From contig NZ_ATHV01000004.1 in the NCBI RefSeq assembly GCF_000422205.1, positions 1 to 64,000 of the forward strand: a stretch of 64,000 bases of DNA, written 5' to 3'. The notes beneath the pieces were generated by a model. It was given only the letters and a program-made list of their open reading frames with translations. It ran no database searches and was not told where the DNA came from. Below are positions 36,154 through 44,999 of the stretch, piece by piece; position 1 is the first letter of the stretch; every line of letters starts with the position of its first letter. Source of the stretch: Desulfovibrio sp. X2 (GTDB taxonomy: Bacteria > Desulfobacterota > Desulfovibrionia > Desulfovibrionales > Desulfovibrionaceae). The translations under genes were made by a program, and so were the position numbers.

Positions 36154-37170
36154 TCAGTTCGCGTCCAGCTTGCGTTTCTTGAGTTTCTCTATGAGCGTGG
36201 TGCGCTTGATGCCGAGCAGTTCGGCGGCCTGGTTCTTGACGCCGCCCGCCTCGCCCAGGGCCTCCACCAGGAGGCGTTCCTCGATCGAGTCCAGGAATTC
36301 CTTGAGCCCGAGCCCCTGCTCGCGCAGGTGCGACAGCGTGGGCCAGACGAAGCCCTGCGGCGCGGCCGGGGCGGGCTCGGGGTGCGGCCGCTCGAGCCCG
36401 GAGTCCCGCCAGATCTTCTCCGGCAGGTCCTGCGGCACGATCTCCGCCCCCTCGCAGAGGATGGCCATGCGCTCCATGAAATTCTCGAGCTCGCGCACGT
36501 TGCCCGGCCAGGAGTAGTCGCGGAGCATGTGCCGCGCCTCGGGGTCCATGCCCAGGCGGGGCCGCTCGCGCAGGCGGCAGAACTTGTCCAGGAAGTAGTC
36601 GGCCAGGAGCAGCACGTCCTCGCCGCGCTCGCGCAGGGGCGGCAGGTGCAGAGGGATGACGTTCAGGCGGTAGAAGAGGTCCTCGCGGAAGCGGCCCTCG
36701 GCCACTTCCTTCTCCAGGTCGCGGTTGGTGGCCGCCACCACGCGCACGTCGGCCTTCTGGACCTTGGCGCCGCCGACCTTCTCGAACTCGCGCTCCTGGA
36801 GCACGCGCAGGATCTTGACCTGCAGCGAGAGGTCCATCTCGCCGATCTCGTCCAGGAAGACCGTTCCGCCCTGGGCCAGTTCGAAGCGGCCGGGCCTCGT
36901 GCGCACGGCGTGCGTGAAGGCGCCCTTCTCGTGGCCGAAGAGCTCGGATTCGAGCAGTTCCTTGGGGATCGCCCCGCAGTTGATGGGCACGAAGGGATGA
37001 TCGCGGCGGTGGCTGTTCCTGTGCAGGGCCCGCACGAGCAGTTCCTTGCCCGTGCCGGATTCGCCCGTGATCAGGACCGTGGAGTCGGTGGGCGCGACCT
37101 TGGCCAGGATCTTGAAGACTTCCTTGAGCCCAGAACTCGCGCCGATGATACCCTCGACGTTCAACTCCAT
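36154..37170 (-). CDS. Sigma-54-dependent activator lacking a receiver, GAFTHA variant
   Basis: Protein of 338 aa with only an AAA+ domain and a Fis-type helix-turn-helix ([23 protein letters not shown]). The N terminus begins almost directly with [24 protein letters not shown], so no sensory domain is present. Walker A is GESGTGKE and Walker B contains DEIGEM. The sigma-54 contact loop reads [10 protein letters not shown], not GAFTGA; I checked the codon (CAC) on the minus strand. The chosen ATG follows GGGAGG. It resembles flagellar or surface-gene regulators of the FlrA/FleQ type without their N-terminal domain. It is transcribed with the TPR gene. Confidence 0.88.
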   Translation of the reverse strand: MELNVEGIIGASSGLKEVFKILAKVAPTDSTVLITGESGTGKELLVRALHRNSHRRDHPFVPINCGAIPKELLESELFGHEKGAFTHAVRTRPGRFELAQGGTVFLDEIGEMDLSLQVKILRVLQEREFEKVGGAKVQKADVRVVAATNRDLEKEVAEGRFREDLFYRLNVIPLHLPPLRERGEDVLLLADYFLDKFCRLRERPRLGMDPEARHMLRDYSWPGNVRELENFMERMAILCEGAEIVPQDLPEKIWRDSGLERPHPEPAPAAPQGFVWPTLSHLREQGLGLKEFLDSIEERLLVEALGEAGGVKNQAAELLGIKRTTLIEKLKKRKLDAN

Positions 37171-37222
37171 GCGGAGCGCCTCCCGGATGAAATACGGCGC
37201 GTGCCCCCACACGGCGCGCATT

Positions 37223-37234
37223 CACCAACTGGTG
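37223..37234. promoter_or_regulatory. Dyad upstream of the sigma-54 activator
   Basis: CACCAACTGGTG is a 12-base dyad (CACCA/TGGTG arms with a 2-base centre) 53 bases upstream of the activator start and near minus-strand promoter-like bases. It may be an operator for either divergent gene; there is no direct support. Confidence 0.3.
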
Positions 37235-37316
37235 TCAATAGTATGACGCAAAGTCAAGGGCAAATGCGCACTCCCCGCGCGGATCAATATGATTTTTCCT
37301 TTGCCTCTTCCTCTCC

Positions 37317-37347
37317 TTGACATTTTCCCGCGATTCCATTTTACAAT
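37317..37347 (+). promoter_or_regulatory. Sigma-70-like promoter of the VWA-OmpA gene
   Basis: A perfect TTGACA (37317-37322) is followed by TACAAT (37342-37347). The 19-base spacing is long; TTTACA two bases earlier would give 17. It lies in an AT-rich stretch about 55 bases before the start codon. Confidence 0.5.
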
Positions 37348-37401
37348 GGCAATACTGAAAAAACTTTTCCGGTTTTCACCGTCAACCAAAGGAGCCTCGC
37401 C

Positions 37402-38550
37402 ATGTTCGCCAAAAGGTTCGCACTCACCTTCGCGGCCCTGGCTCTCCTGCTGGCCGTTCCGGCCATGGCAGGGGCCCAGAGCAAAACCGTCCTGAGCCGC
37501 CCCCAGGGCGCGACCGGCCAGCCCCTGACGCCTCCGGGCCAGACAATGGAGAAGAAGGGACCGAGCCCCCTGATCCAGAAAGGCCAGTACGTGCAGACGG
37601 CCGACAACTTCATCATCCTCTTCGACTCCTCCGGCTCCATGGCCGGTGAGTACGCGCCCTCCAAGACGACCAAGCTGCTCGCGGCCGAGGATCTGCTGCG
37701 CGCCTTCAACGCGGACATCCCCGACTTCAATTACAAGGCGGGGCTGTACACCTTCACGCCCTGGAAGGCCTATTACCCCCTGGGTTCCTACGACAAGGCG
37801 GGCTACCGCCAGGCCATCGACTCGCTGCCCACCGAGATCCCGGGCGGCCAGGCCTTCGGCGCGCCCACGCCGCTCGGCGAGGCCATGCTCAAGGTCGGCG
37901 ACATGCTGAAGACGCTTTCCGGCCGCACCGTGGTCATCATCTTCTCCGACGGCCGCAACACCGACACGAGAAACCCGGTCAAGATCGCCAAGGGCCTGGC
38001 CGCGAAGTACAATGTCTGCTTCATGACCGTCAGCGTGGCCCAGAACCGGGACGGCCAGAAGATGCTCGACTCCATCGCCAAGGCCAGCCCCTGCTCCCTG
38101 AACGTGGACTTCGATTACGCGGTGCGCAACCCCGAGGTCTGCACCGGCCAGATCTGCGCCCTGGCGCCCTTCACCGCGATCGTCCAGCCGAGTGGAACGA
38201 CCTACGTGCCCGTGCACACCATCTGGTTCGCCTTCGACAAGTCCGACCTCAGGGCCTGGGACAAGGAGATGCTGGACAAGGCCGCGGCCGACCTGAAGGC
38301 CGACCCCTCCTCCACCTTCTACGCCTCGGGCTACACCGACAGCATCGGCACCGAGAAGTACAACGTGGGCCTGTCCATGCGCCGGGCCATGGCCGCCAAG
38401 GAATACCTGGTCAAGAAGCACGGCATCAACCCTGACCGCATGGTCATCCGCTGGTTCGGCGAGAGCTCGCCCGCGGCCAGCAACGAGACCGCGGCCGGAC
38501 GCCGCCTGAACCGCCGCGTGGAGTACATGGTCATGCCGGGCTCCAAGTAG
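37402..38550 (+). CDS. VWA and OmpA-domain exported protein
   Basis: Protein of 382 aa with a signal peptide ending AMAGA. A von Willebrand A domain (about 68-230) has the MIDAS motif DSSGSMAG and the later SDGRNTDT. A C-terminal OmpA/Pal peptidoglycan-binding domain (about 265-378) contains WFAFDKSDL, GYTDSIGTEKYNVGLSMRRA and RRLNRRVEYMV. It probably sits in the periplasm bound to peptidoglycan. The internal cysteines (VCTGQICA) may form a disulfide. The ATG follows AAAGGAG. Ends at a bidirectional terminator. Confidence 0.92.
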   Translation: MFAKRFALTFAALALLLAVPAMAGAQSKTVLSRPQGATGQPLTPPGQTMEKKGPSPLIQKGQYVQTADNFIILFDSSGSMAGEYAPSKTTKLLAAEDLLRAFNADIPDFNYKAGLYTFTPWKAYYPLGSYDKAGYRQAIDSLPTEIPGGQAFGAPTPLGEAMLKVGDMLKTLSGRTVVIIFSDGRNTDTRNPVKIAKGLAAKYNVCFMTVSVAQNRDGQKMLDSIAKASPCSLNVDFDYAVRNPEVCTGQICALAPFTAIVQPSGTTYVPVHTIWFAFDKSDLRAWDKEMLDKAAADLKADPSSTFYASGYTDSIGTEKYNVGLSMRRAMAAKEYLVKKHGINPDRMVIRWFGESSPAASNETAAGRRLNRRVEYMVMPGSK

Positions 38551-38574
38551 CCCGCCCGGTCCATTGCGCGGCAA

Positions 38575-38605
38575 AAAAGGGGCGCCCCTCGCGGGGCGCC
38601 CCTTT
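38575..38605. terminator. Bidirectional rho-independent terminator
   Basis: AAAAGGGGCGCCCC and GGGGCGCCCCTTTT form a 10-bp GC stem flanked by A and T tracts. It serves both the VWA-OmpA gene and the convergent bacterioferritin gene. Confidence 0.9.
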
Positions 38606-38629
38606 TCTCATGATCCGGGATCGAGAGGG

Positions 38630-39193
38630 CTAGCCTGCCGCGGCGCCTCCGGCGGCGTTCAGCACGAAGCCCTTGGTGGTGCCTCCCGTGGACGAGGGCG
38701 TGCCCGCGATCTTGGAGAGGTAGACGTCGCCGAGCGTCTCGATGTGCCCGCCGACGTTGTCGAAGTAGTTGTAGTGCAGCTGCTCCTCGTCGATGATCTG
38801 CTCGAAGAGCTTCACGCTGCCGCTGTCGCCGTTCTCGCGGCAGACGAGCAGGAGCTGGTTGTAGACGTCGATGGTGTTGTCCTCGAGCCCGGCGTCGAAG
38901 GGGAAGACGTCCTTCACGTCCTGCCCCTTGGCGACCTTGGCCGCGGGCTCGCTCGTGGGCTCGCCGCCCAGCTCCTTGATGCGCTCGGCGAACATCTCGG
39001 CATGGCGCATCTCGTCGATGGCGATGAGCTTCATGTTCGCGGCCAGCTCCCCGTAGTCCTTGTCGTCCAGGCCGTAGTGCTGGTTCATGTACTGGTTGAT
39101 GGCGTGCAGCTCCATGGACCGGGCCTTGTTCAGGGCCTCGATGACCTTCTGCATGCGCGCTTTCCTGTCCTTGCTCCCGGCGGCGGTTTTCAT
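38630..39193 (-). CDS. bfr: Bacterioferritin
   Basis: Protein of 187 aa. A four-helix ferritin-like protein with diiron-centre ligands in ELHAINQYMNQHY, DEMRHAEMFAERI and DEEQLHYNYF. The methionine in NMKLIAIDEMRHAEMF is in the region that ligates the haem-type group at the subunit interface. Desulfovibrio bacterioferritin is known to bind iron-coproporphyrin III there. It stores iron and protects against oxygen or peroxide. The tail after residue 165 is a short Gly/Ala/Thr extension. Likely monocistronic. Confidence 0.93.
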   Translation of the reverse strand: MKTAAGSKDRKARMQKVIEALNKARSMELHAINQYMNQHYGLDDKDYGELAANMKLIAIDEMRHAEMFAERIKELGGEPTSEPAAKVAKGQDVKDVFPFDAGLEDNTIDVYNQLLLVCRENGDSGSVKLFEQIIDEEQLHYNYFDNVGGHIETLGDVYLSKIAGTPSSTGGTTKGFVLNAAGGAAAG

Positions 39194-39492
39194 GGCGGTC
39201 GTTCTCCCTTTCTTGAGCAGGATTTTCCCCCTGCCCCGCGCTCAGGCCGCGGAGCGAACCAAAAGGGGATAATGATTCTCCGGACCATACGCCTGCCCCG
39301 CCGCGGATTCAAGGCAAAGCCGCTTTTTTTCGAGAAGCTCAGGAAAAAAGACGGGGCGGCGGCGACACGCGCAGCCGGGGTCCCGGGCGCCGGACGGGGC
39401 GAACGGAAGCCGGGCCTCGGTGCGGCGCACGGAGGAGGGAAAGCGGGGAAGTCGCGCGAAGCGGGGAGGGAAGGAGGCCGGAACCCGGCGGC

Positions 39493-39870
39493 TCAGGCGA
39501 TCATGTCGAGCACGGTGCCCGCGAGCTGGTCCTGGGTGCGGACGGCCGCGACGTTGGCCGCATAGGCGTTCTGCACGAGGCCGAGGTCGACCATCTGGGT
39601 GCCGATGTCGGTGTTGGAGCCTTCGATGAGTCCGGGGGCCAGGCGGGCCGGGCCTCCGTCCTCGGGCAGGCCCGAGGCGGGGATGGCGGGGCCGGGGGAG
39701 TTGTCCACGTCGATGGAGCCGACGCGCATGCCCTCGCCGTCCGGGCCGGTCTCGAACTCGGTGCGCGACTGCTTGAAGCCGGGCGTGTTCGAGTTGGCCA
39801 CGTTGTTGGCCGTCACGGCTGCGGCGGTCGCGAAGCCGCCCAGGGCCTGGACGTTGACGTCGATGCTCAT
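39493..39870 (-). CDS. Flagellar basal-body rod-like protein (FlgB/FlgC type)
   Basis: Protein of 125 aa. The N terminus has the rod/hook signature ALGGFATAAAVTANNVANSNTPGFK, and the C terminus has the matching heptad helix NTDIGTQMVDLGLVQNAYAANVAAVRTQDQLAGTVLDMIA. These termini coil together in rod, hook and filament proteins. No other flagellar gene is nearby, so it may be an extra rod subunit or a divergent paralog. The ATG at 39870 was chosen; a start at 39894 adds eight residues. The gap between this gene and bacterioferritin (39194-39492) has no gene. Confidence 0.85.
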   Translation of the reverse strand: MSIDVNVQALGGFATAAAVTANNVANSNTPGFKQSRTEFETGPDGEGMRVGSIDVDNSPGPAIPASGLPEDGGPARLAPGLIEGSNTDIGTQMVDLGLVQNAYAANVAAVRTQDQLAGTVLDMIA

Positions 39871-40193
39871 GGCGTGTCCCCTGTTCTCCCCCAAGGCACT
39901 CTAGCGTGACGTCCGCAAAATACGCAAAGCCGTATTTTGCGGAAGATCGCTGCGCCGAAAACATGGTTTTCGGCTTGCTCACGCCGCCGACGGCCGCTGA
40001 ACCGTGCATTCGCCCGGTTCACGTGTCGCGTGCGACTCCTGCGCAGCGTATCGACCTTTTTCACGGACACGACACTAGCGCCGCCGACAAGGACGGTCAA
40101 ACGTCGTATCGGCAGGCCGGGGGGCCGAACTTTAGGGGGGCGCCCGAAAAAAAGCTGTTTTCCGGAAAAAGGGCGGAGAAGCCCGCCCGCTCC
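39871..40193. other. Intergenic region with twin hairpins
   Basis: No gene. Two perfect hairpins stand side by side: CCGCAAAATACG/CGTATTTTGCGG (39913-39942, 6-base loop) and GCCGAAAAC/GTTTTCGGC (39954-39974, 3-base loop). They lie between the folE2 stop codon and the flagellar-rod-like gene start. The remaining 39975-40193 has no clear signal. Confidence 0.65.
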
Positions 40194-40979
40194 TCAGGGG
40201 CGCGACAGCTCGATCGAGGCGTAGGCCGCGTGGTTGTGGATGGACTCCTGGCTCTCCACGTCCACGCTGAACCAGGTCACGCGCTCGTCCTCGGACAGCC
40301 TTTTCGCGGCCGCGCGGACCACGTCCTCCACGAAGCATGGGTTGGCGAAGGAATTCTCGGTGACGCGCTTCTCGTCCTCGCGCTTGAGCAGGCTGTAGAC
40401 CGGGGACGAGGCCGAGGACTCGGCGATGTCCACCAGCTCCTCGATCCACACGAAGCCCTTGGCGCGGCAGGCGATGCGCACCACGGCGCGCTGCGAGTGC
40501 GCGCCCTCGTCGCTGATGGCCTTGGAGCAGGGGCAGACGGTCATCACCGGGACCTCCACGCGCAGGGTGAAGGTCATGCGGCCCGCCTTGAGCTCACCGT
40601 CCAGCTCGCAGTCGTAGTGCATGGGCCCGGCGATGCCGGAGACGGGCGCCGCGCGGGTCACGAAATAGGGGAAGAGGAAGCGGGCGTGGGCCGAGCCCGC
40701 CTGCAGCCGCGCGCACAGCTCGGTGAGGAGCTCCTTGCACGAGGCGTAGTCCAGGTCGCCCCGCCACTGGCCGAGGATCTCCACGAAGCGGCTCATGTGC
40801 GTGCCCTTGAACTCGGCGGGCAGGTCCACCGCCAGGTCCACGGCGGCCACGGTCTGCTGGCGGCCGTGCGCGCGGTCGCGCACGGAGAGCGGAACCTTGA
40901 GCCCCTTCACGCCCACGCGGTCGATGGCCATGGCCACGTCGGCCGGGCCGCTCTGCACGTCCTTCATCTTCATCGTCAT
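40194..40979 (-). CDS. folE2: GTP cyclohydrolase I type 2 (FolE2)
   Basis: Protein of 261 aa. FolE2 converts GTP to 7,8-dihydroneopterin triphosphate, the first step of folate synthesis, and unlike FolE works with several metals. The family motifs are [25 protein letters not shown], holding the metal cysteine and histidine, and [11 protein letters not shown] with [15 protein letters not shown] near the end. The start is the ATG giving MTMKMKDVQ. It follows nikR by 45 bases on the same strand and may share its transcript. Bacteria with FolE2 often use it under zinc limitation. Confidence 0.94.
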   Translation of the reverse strand: MTMKMKDVQSGPADVAMAIDRVGVKGLKVPLSVRDRAHGRQQTVAAVDLAVDLPAEFKGTHMSRFVEILGQWRGDLDYASCKELLTELCARLQAGSAHARFLFPYFVTRAAPVSGIAGPMHYDCELDGELKAGRMTFTLRVEVPVMTVCPCSKAISDEGAHSQRAVVRIACRAKGFVWIEELVDIAESSASSPVYSLLKREDEKRVTENSFANPCFVEDVVRAAAKRLSEDERVTWFSVDVESQESIHNHAAYASIELSRP

Positions 40980-41024
40980 CTGTATTGAATCCTCTGGAAT
41001 GCTGGAAATATTCTTCGCAAACCC

Positions 41025-41444
41025 TCAGGCCAGGTCGTGGCCGGTGGTGGTCAGGCCGAGCTTGCCGTGCTTCACGCCCTTGGTGGCCACGAGGCGCTGC
41101 GCCAGGTCGCGGATGCGTCCGGCGTCCCCGCGCAGGACCAGGACCTCCAGGCAGTTGTGGTGGTCCAGGTGGACGTGCATGGAGCACTGGATGAGGTCGT
41201 GGGCGTCGTGCTGGATCTCGGTCAGCCGCTGCGCCAGGTCGGACTGGTGGTGGTCGTAGACCAGGGACAGGGTCCCGGCCAGCTCGCCCTCGGCGTCCTC
41301 CCACTCCTTCTGCACCAGCGTGTTGCGGATCAGGTCGCGGATGGCCTCGCTGCGCGTCTGGTAGCTCTTCTCCTCGCACAGCTTGTCGAACTTCTCGAGC
41401 AGGTCCGAGTCGAGCGAAACGCCGAAGCGGATGGTCTGTCCCAT
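41025..41444 (-). CDS. nikR: Nickel-responsive regulator NikR
   Basis: Protein of 139 aa with an N-terminal ribbon-helix-helix DNA-binding domain ([37 protein letters not shown]) and a C-terminal ACT-like nickel domain. The high-affinity nickel ligands are visible in DHHQSDL and [12 protein letters not shown]. NikR represses nickel-import genes when nickel is abundant. Its ribosome site (GAGGT) lies inside the end of the upstream AT-rich nuclease gene, 4 bases away. The nickel link with larB at the other end of the window may be chance. Confidence 0.95.
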   Translation of the reverse strand: MGQTIRFGVSLDSDLLEKFDKLCEEKSYQTRSEAIRDLIRNTLVQKEWEDAEGELAGTLSLVYDHHQSDLAQRLTEIQHDAHDLIQCSMHVHLDHHNCLEVLVLRGDAGRIRDLAQRLVATKGVKHGKLGLTTTGHDLA

Positions 41445-41448
41445 ATGT

Positions 41449-42372
41449 CTACCTCACCATTCCCATATCTCTCACAGGGAAGAATATGCGACCTGTCTGA
41501 GCAGAATGTCTTCTTTTTTGAAAAAGCAAATCGTCAAGGCGCACTCGACGTTCCAGTACAGCCAGTAAATCCACACCATCCATTAGAAGCAATGGACTCT
41601 TCTGCCCAGAATGAGCGTCGATAGCATTATTTACAACACCATTTATCGAAATTAATAGCCCTAATGTATTTTCTGCACATCTTCCGATCTTTGATTTAAA
41701 AATATCAAGGACATTTGTCGCGCATGGATTCTCTGTCCATTTGCACTCCAACAGGTAATCCATATTCTCAAATACAAATGAACCATCAATTTGATCAAAA
41801 TCGCTTTTGTAAGAAGCACGGGGGTATAAATCATAGACTTCAAACAAACTATTGATTAATTTTTCTAATTCATAGCCTCTGTTTTGCTTATTTTTTTCTG
41901 TCCCAAGCAAAAAAAATAAAGATTTTAATTCATCCATTTTTGAATTAAAAATTTCATCCTGCTTACGCTTCTCGACCTCGATTTTTGATTTTTCTTCATA
42001 TAGTTCTCTTTCTGATTTTTTATCGAAATGTTCTTTAGTGAGCTTTTTAAGTGCATTTACTGCTTCAATAGCTTCTCTCTCTTTCTTCTGCCCATCATCA
42101 AGCTGTTTCAAATGAGAAAAATCTTCGATATTAATTACGCATTGTATCAAATTAAAAGTCAGATCTTTATAAAACTCTTCATGTTTGGCTAAACGCTCAA
42201 CTATTTGCGCGCTTATGTTGATCTTTATATCATCCCAATTGATACCATTTAATACGGATGATTCACTGAGCGAAAGAGATAAAAATCGCCTGAAGTCTCT
42301 TTTATACCAATAAATTTTGGCTAATGCGAGTGAAAGCGCATTATAGACGGTAGGATTTACCTTTTTCGCCAT
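41449..42372 (-). CDS. AT-rich PD-(D/E)XK (Mrr-like) endonuclease
   Basis: Protein of 307 aa, much richer in A/T than every neighbour, so probably acquired recently. Three parts are seen: an all-helical N-terminal domain (about 1-95: [33 protein letters not shown]), a charged coiled coil (about 95-165, rich in Lys/Glu), and a nuclease domain from about 170. The nuclease shows [13 protein letters not shown], then FDQIDGSF and LLECKW (D...E-x-K active site), and ends [22 protein letters not shown] with KRRHSAQTG. Similar stand-alone proteins are annotated as restriction endonucleases. The ATG overlaps the methyltransferase stop codon by one base (TAATG). Defence against foreign DNA is inference. 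Confidence 0.78.
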   Translation of the reverse strand: MAKKVNPTVYNALSLALAKIYWYKRDFRRFLSLSLSESSVLNGINWDDIKINISAQIVERLAKHEEFYKDLTFNLIQCVINIEDFSHLKQLDDGQKKEREAIEAVNALKKLTKEHFDKKSERELYEEKSKIEVEKRKQDEIFNSKMDELKSLFFLLGTEKNKQNRGYELEKLINSLFEVYDLYPRASYKSDFDQIDGSFVFENMDYLLECKWTENPCATNVLDIFKSKIGRCAENTLGLLISINGVVNNAIDAHSGQKSPLLLMDGVDLLAVLERRVRLDDLLFQKRRHSAQTGRIFFPVRDMGMVR

Positions 42373-43049
42373 TATTCCAACCTGAGCTCCCAGAGATTCA
42401 CGGTCATGGACGAGGTGGGCGAGGTGCGCTTCTCCTGGCCGACGCGCTCCACGAGCCAGCCGCGCTCCCTGAACCTGTCCGGGAAGGGCTTGGACACGTC
42501 GCGCCGGGCCTCGCCGAGCCACACCCGGCCGCCAGGGGCCAGGGCGTGGCGGAAGAGCGCGTCCAGCGGCTCGAAGAAGCGCTTCTCGTAGATCACGTCC
42601 CCGCCGAAGATGAACGGGAAGGCGCCCTTGCGCACGGCCGGATAGCGCCAGTCCATGCGCAGCCACAGAGGCTGGGGCACGCCGTTCAGCGCGGCGTTGT
42701 CGCGGCCGTAGGAGAGCGCCTCCTGCATGATGTCGAAGGCCACCACGCGCGCCCCGAGCCAGGAGGCCACGAGGGCGGTCACGGCCAGGCCGCAGCCCAC
42801 GTCCAGGCAGGCCCGCCCCGCGATCTCGTCCTTGCGCTCGGCCAGCATGGCGGCCAGGGCCACGCCCGCGGGCCACATCTCCACCCAGTAGGGAATGTGG
42901 TCCTCGGCGTCGGGCGTTTCCTCGTCCAGGGAGTTCCAGAGCGTTTCCAGGTCCCCTTCCCGCTCGATGCGCCAGGTGCGTCCGGCGAGCGTGAGGGTCA
43001 GGGTCTCGCGGCCGGGAAGGGAAGACTCGGCAGGGTCGGTGTGCGGCAT
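42372..43049 (-). CDS. SAM-dependent protein methyltransferase, METTL20/21-like
   Basis: Protein of 225 aa. The class I methyltransferase core has [20 protein letters not shown] (SAM loop), [11 protein letters not shown], and [11 protein letters not shown]. Before it stands the [14 protein letters not shown] segment seen in lysine methyltransferases of the METTL20/21 and ribosomal-protein or ETF-beta methylating groups. The substrate is therefore probably a protein, but this is inference. The ATG at 43049 is followed by [10 protein letters not shown]. Downstream it couples directly to the AT-rich nuclease and nikR. Confidence 0.82.
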   Translation of the reverse strand: MPHTDPAESSLPGRETLTLTLAGRTWRIEREGDLETLWNSLDEETPDAEDHIPYWVEMWPAGVALAAMLAERKDEIAGRACLDVGCGLAVTALVASWLGARVVAFDIMQEALSYGRDNAALNGVPQPLWLRMDWRYPAVRKGAFPFIFGGDVIYEKRFFEPLDALFRHALAPGGRVWLGEARRDVSKPFPDRFRERGWLVERVGQEKRTSPTSSMTVNLWELRLE

Positions 43050-43232
43050 GGCCGCGCTATAGCCCGGCCGGGGCGTACAATCAAGTGGCGACGGGCCGCC
43101 CCGGGACGGCAAGGAAACGCTTGCGGCGCCCGGGAAGGCACTTTACATAGGGTGGCGTTTGGGGATACCCCTGCCGCCGCGGCGTCCGGGCCCCCCGAAT
43201 GCCGTTTCATCCGGACATCGCAGGAGGAGCGA

Positions 43233-43613
43233 ATGATTCCCGACGATCTTCTTTATGCCAGGACGCACGAGTGGGCCCGAGTCGAGGACGGCGAGGCCAC
43301 TGTCGGCATCAGCCATTTCGCCCAGGAGCAGCTCGGCGACCTGACCTACGTCGAGCTTCCCGAGGTCGGCCAGCAGGTCGCCCACGGCGAGGAAATGGGC
43401 AGCGTCGAGTCGGTCAAGGCCGCGAGCGAGCTGTACGCCCCGGTCACGGGCGAGGTCATCGCCGTGAACGAGGAGCTGGCCGACAACCCGGGCCTCGTGA
43501 ACGAGGACCCCTACGGCGAGGGCTGGATGATCCGCGTGCGCCTCTCCCAGGACCCCGAGGAACTGCTCGAGGCCCCGGAGTACGAGCGCCTGCTCGAGGA
43601 AGAAGCCCACTAG
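43233..43613 (+). CDS. gcvH: Glycine cleavage system H protein
   Basis: Protein of 126 aa. GcvH carries the lipoyl arm that shuttles the aminomethyl group between the P, T and L proteins. The lipoylated lysine is in [20 protein letters not shown]. The N-terminal [36 protein letters not shown] is standard. SD AGGAGG. It starts the gcvH-gcvPA-gcvPB-lpd run. The 183-base upstream gap holds only a weak promoter-like TTGCGG...TACATA (about 43119-43147). Confidence 0.97.
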   Translation: MIPDDLLYARTHEWARVEDGEATVGISHFAQEQLGDLTYVELPEVGQQVAHGEEMGSVESVKAASELYAPVTGEVIAVNEELADNPGLVNEDPYGEGWMIRVRLSQDPEELLEAPEYERLLEEEAH

Positions 43614-43664
43614 CCGAAACCGCTTTCCGCCGCCGGATAATCGTTCCGGCGGCCCGGAGCCGTC

Positions 43665-44999
43665 ATGCCCTACATTCCGCATACGGACGAAGACGTCCGT
43701 GAAATGCTGTCCGTCATCGGCGCGTCCTCCGTGGAGGACCTCTTCGCCGAGATCGTCCCGGCGCTTCGGCCGAAAAGCTTCGACCTGCCGGACGGCCTGT
43801 CCGAGCAGGCCGTGCTCGCCCGCATGGAAGGCCTCTCGGCCAAGAACGCCTCGGGACTCAAGTCCTTCCTGGGCGCCGGCTTCTACGACCACCACATCCC
43901 GTCCGTGGTCGACGCCATCACCTCGCGCGGGGAGTTCTACACGGCCTACACGCCGTACCAGCCCGAGGCCTCGCAGGGCACGCTGCAGGCCATCTACGAG
44001 TTCCAGAGCGCCATGTGCCGCCTGATGGAGATGGACTGCGCCAACGCCTCGGTCTACGACGGCGGCTCGGCCATCTTCGAGGCCATGATGATGGCCGCGC
44101 GCAAGACGCGCCGCCGCCGCTTCGTGATCTCCGAGAGCGTGAGCCCCATCTACCGCATCATGCTCACGTCCTACACCATCAACCTGAATTTCGAGCTGGT
44201 CACGGTGCCCCACCGCGACGGCAAAACCGACACCCAGGCACTGGCCGCGGCCATCGACAAGAACACGGCCGCCGTGCTGGTGCAGAACCCGAACTTCTTC
44301 GGCACCGCCGCGGACCTCTCGGACCTCTTCGCCGCCGCGCGCGCGGCCGGGGCCGTCTCCGTGCTCTCCACCTACCCGGTGCTGCAGAGCGTGCTGAAGA
44401 CGCCCGGGGCCATGGGCGCGGACGTCGCCGTGGCCGAAGGCCAGAGCCTCGGGCTGCCGCTCTCCTTCGGCGGGCCGTACCTCGGCGTCATGACCAGCAC
44501 CAAGGAGCTCGTCCGCCAGATGCCCGGCCGCATCGTGGGCCGCACCACGGACCTCGAGGGCAAGACCGGCTACGTGCTCACGCTGCAGGCCCGCGAGCAG
44601 CACATCCGCCGCGCCAAGGCCACCTCGAACATCTGTTCCAACCAGGCCCTGTGCGCCCTGCGCGCCCTGGTCCACCTCTGCTGCCTGGGCGAGGAAGGCA
44701 TGCGCCGCACCGCGGCCGTGTGCATCGAGCGGGCGCATTACGCCGCCGAGCGGCTGACCGCCATTCCCGGGGTCTCGCTCCTCTCCGACGCGCCCTTCGG
44801 CAACGAGTTCGCCGTGCGCCTGCCCATCGGCGCCTTCGAGGCCATCGACAAGCTGACGGCCAAGGGCGTGGTCCCGGGCTTCCCCCTCGGCCGCTACTAC
44901 GAGGGGCTGGAGAACTGCCTGCTCGTGGCCTGCACCGAGAAGAACTCCAAGGAAGACATCGGCGTCATGGCCGAGATGCTGGGAGGGCTGCTGGCATGA
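43665..44999 (+). CDS. gcvPA: Glycine dehydrogenase (decarboxylating) subunit 1
   Basis: Protein of 444 aa, the N-terminal half of P protein in its split two-gene form. It pairs with GcvPB to decarboxylate glycine on PLP. Typical segments are the start MPYIPHTDEDVREMLSVIG, FLGAGFYDHHIPSVVDAI, and YTAYTPYQPEASQGTLQAIYEFQ. The stop codon overlaps the gcvPB start (ATGA). Confidence 0.97.
   Translation: MPYIPHTDEDVREMLSVIGASSVEDLFAEIVPALRPKSFDLPDGLSEQAVLARMEGLSAKNASGLKSFLGAGFYDHHIPSVVDAITSRGEFYTAYTPYQPEASQGTLQAIYEFQSAMCRLMEMDCANASVYDGGSAIFEAMMMAARKTRRRRFVISESVSPIYRIMLTSYTINLNFELVTVPHRDGKTDTQALAAAIDKNTAAVLVQNPNFFGTAADLSDLFAAARAAGAVSVLSTYPVLQSVLKTPGAMGADVAVAEGQSLGLPLSFGGPYLGVMTSTKELVRQMPGRIVGRTTDLEGKTGYVLTLQAREQHIRRAKATSNICSNQALCALRALVHLCCLGEEGMRRTAAVCIERAHYAAERLTAIPGVSLLSDAPFGNEFAVRLPIGAFEAIDKLTAKGVVPGFPLGRYYEGLENCLLVACTEKNSKEDIGVMAEMLGGLLA

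Noticed and set aside
36128-37228. N-terminal extension of the TPR gene to 1475 codons
   Set aside because: The extension overlaps the whole sigma-54 activator gene in another frame and has shuffled composition. The signal peptide and ribosome site place the start at 36127.
43050-43232. Glycine riboswitch before gcvH
   Set aside because: I could not find the tandem aptamer pattern; the stretch is a short GC-rich leader.
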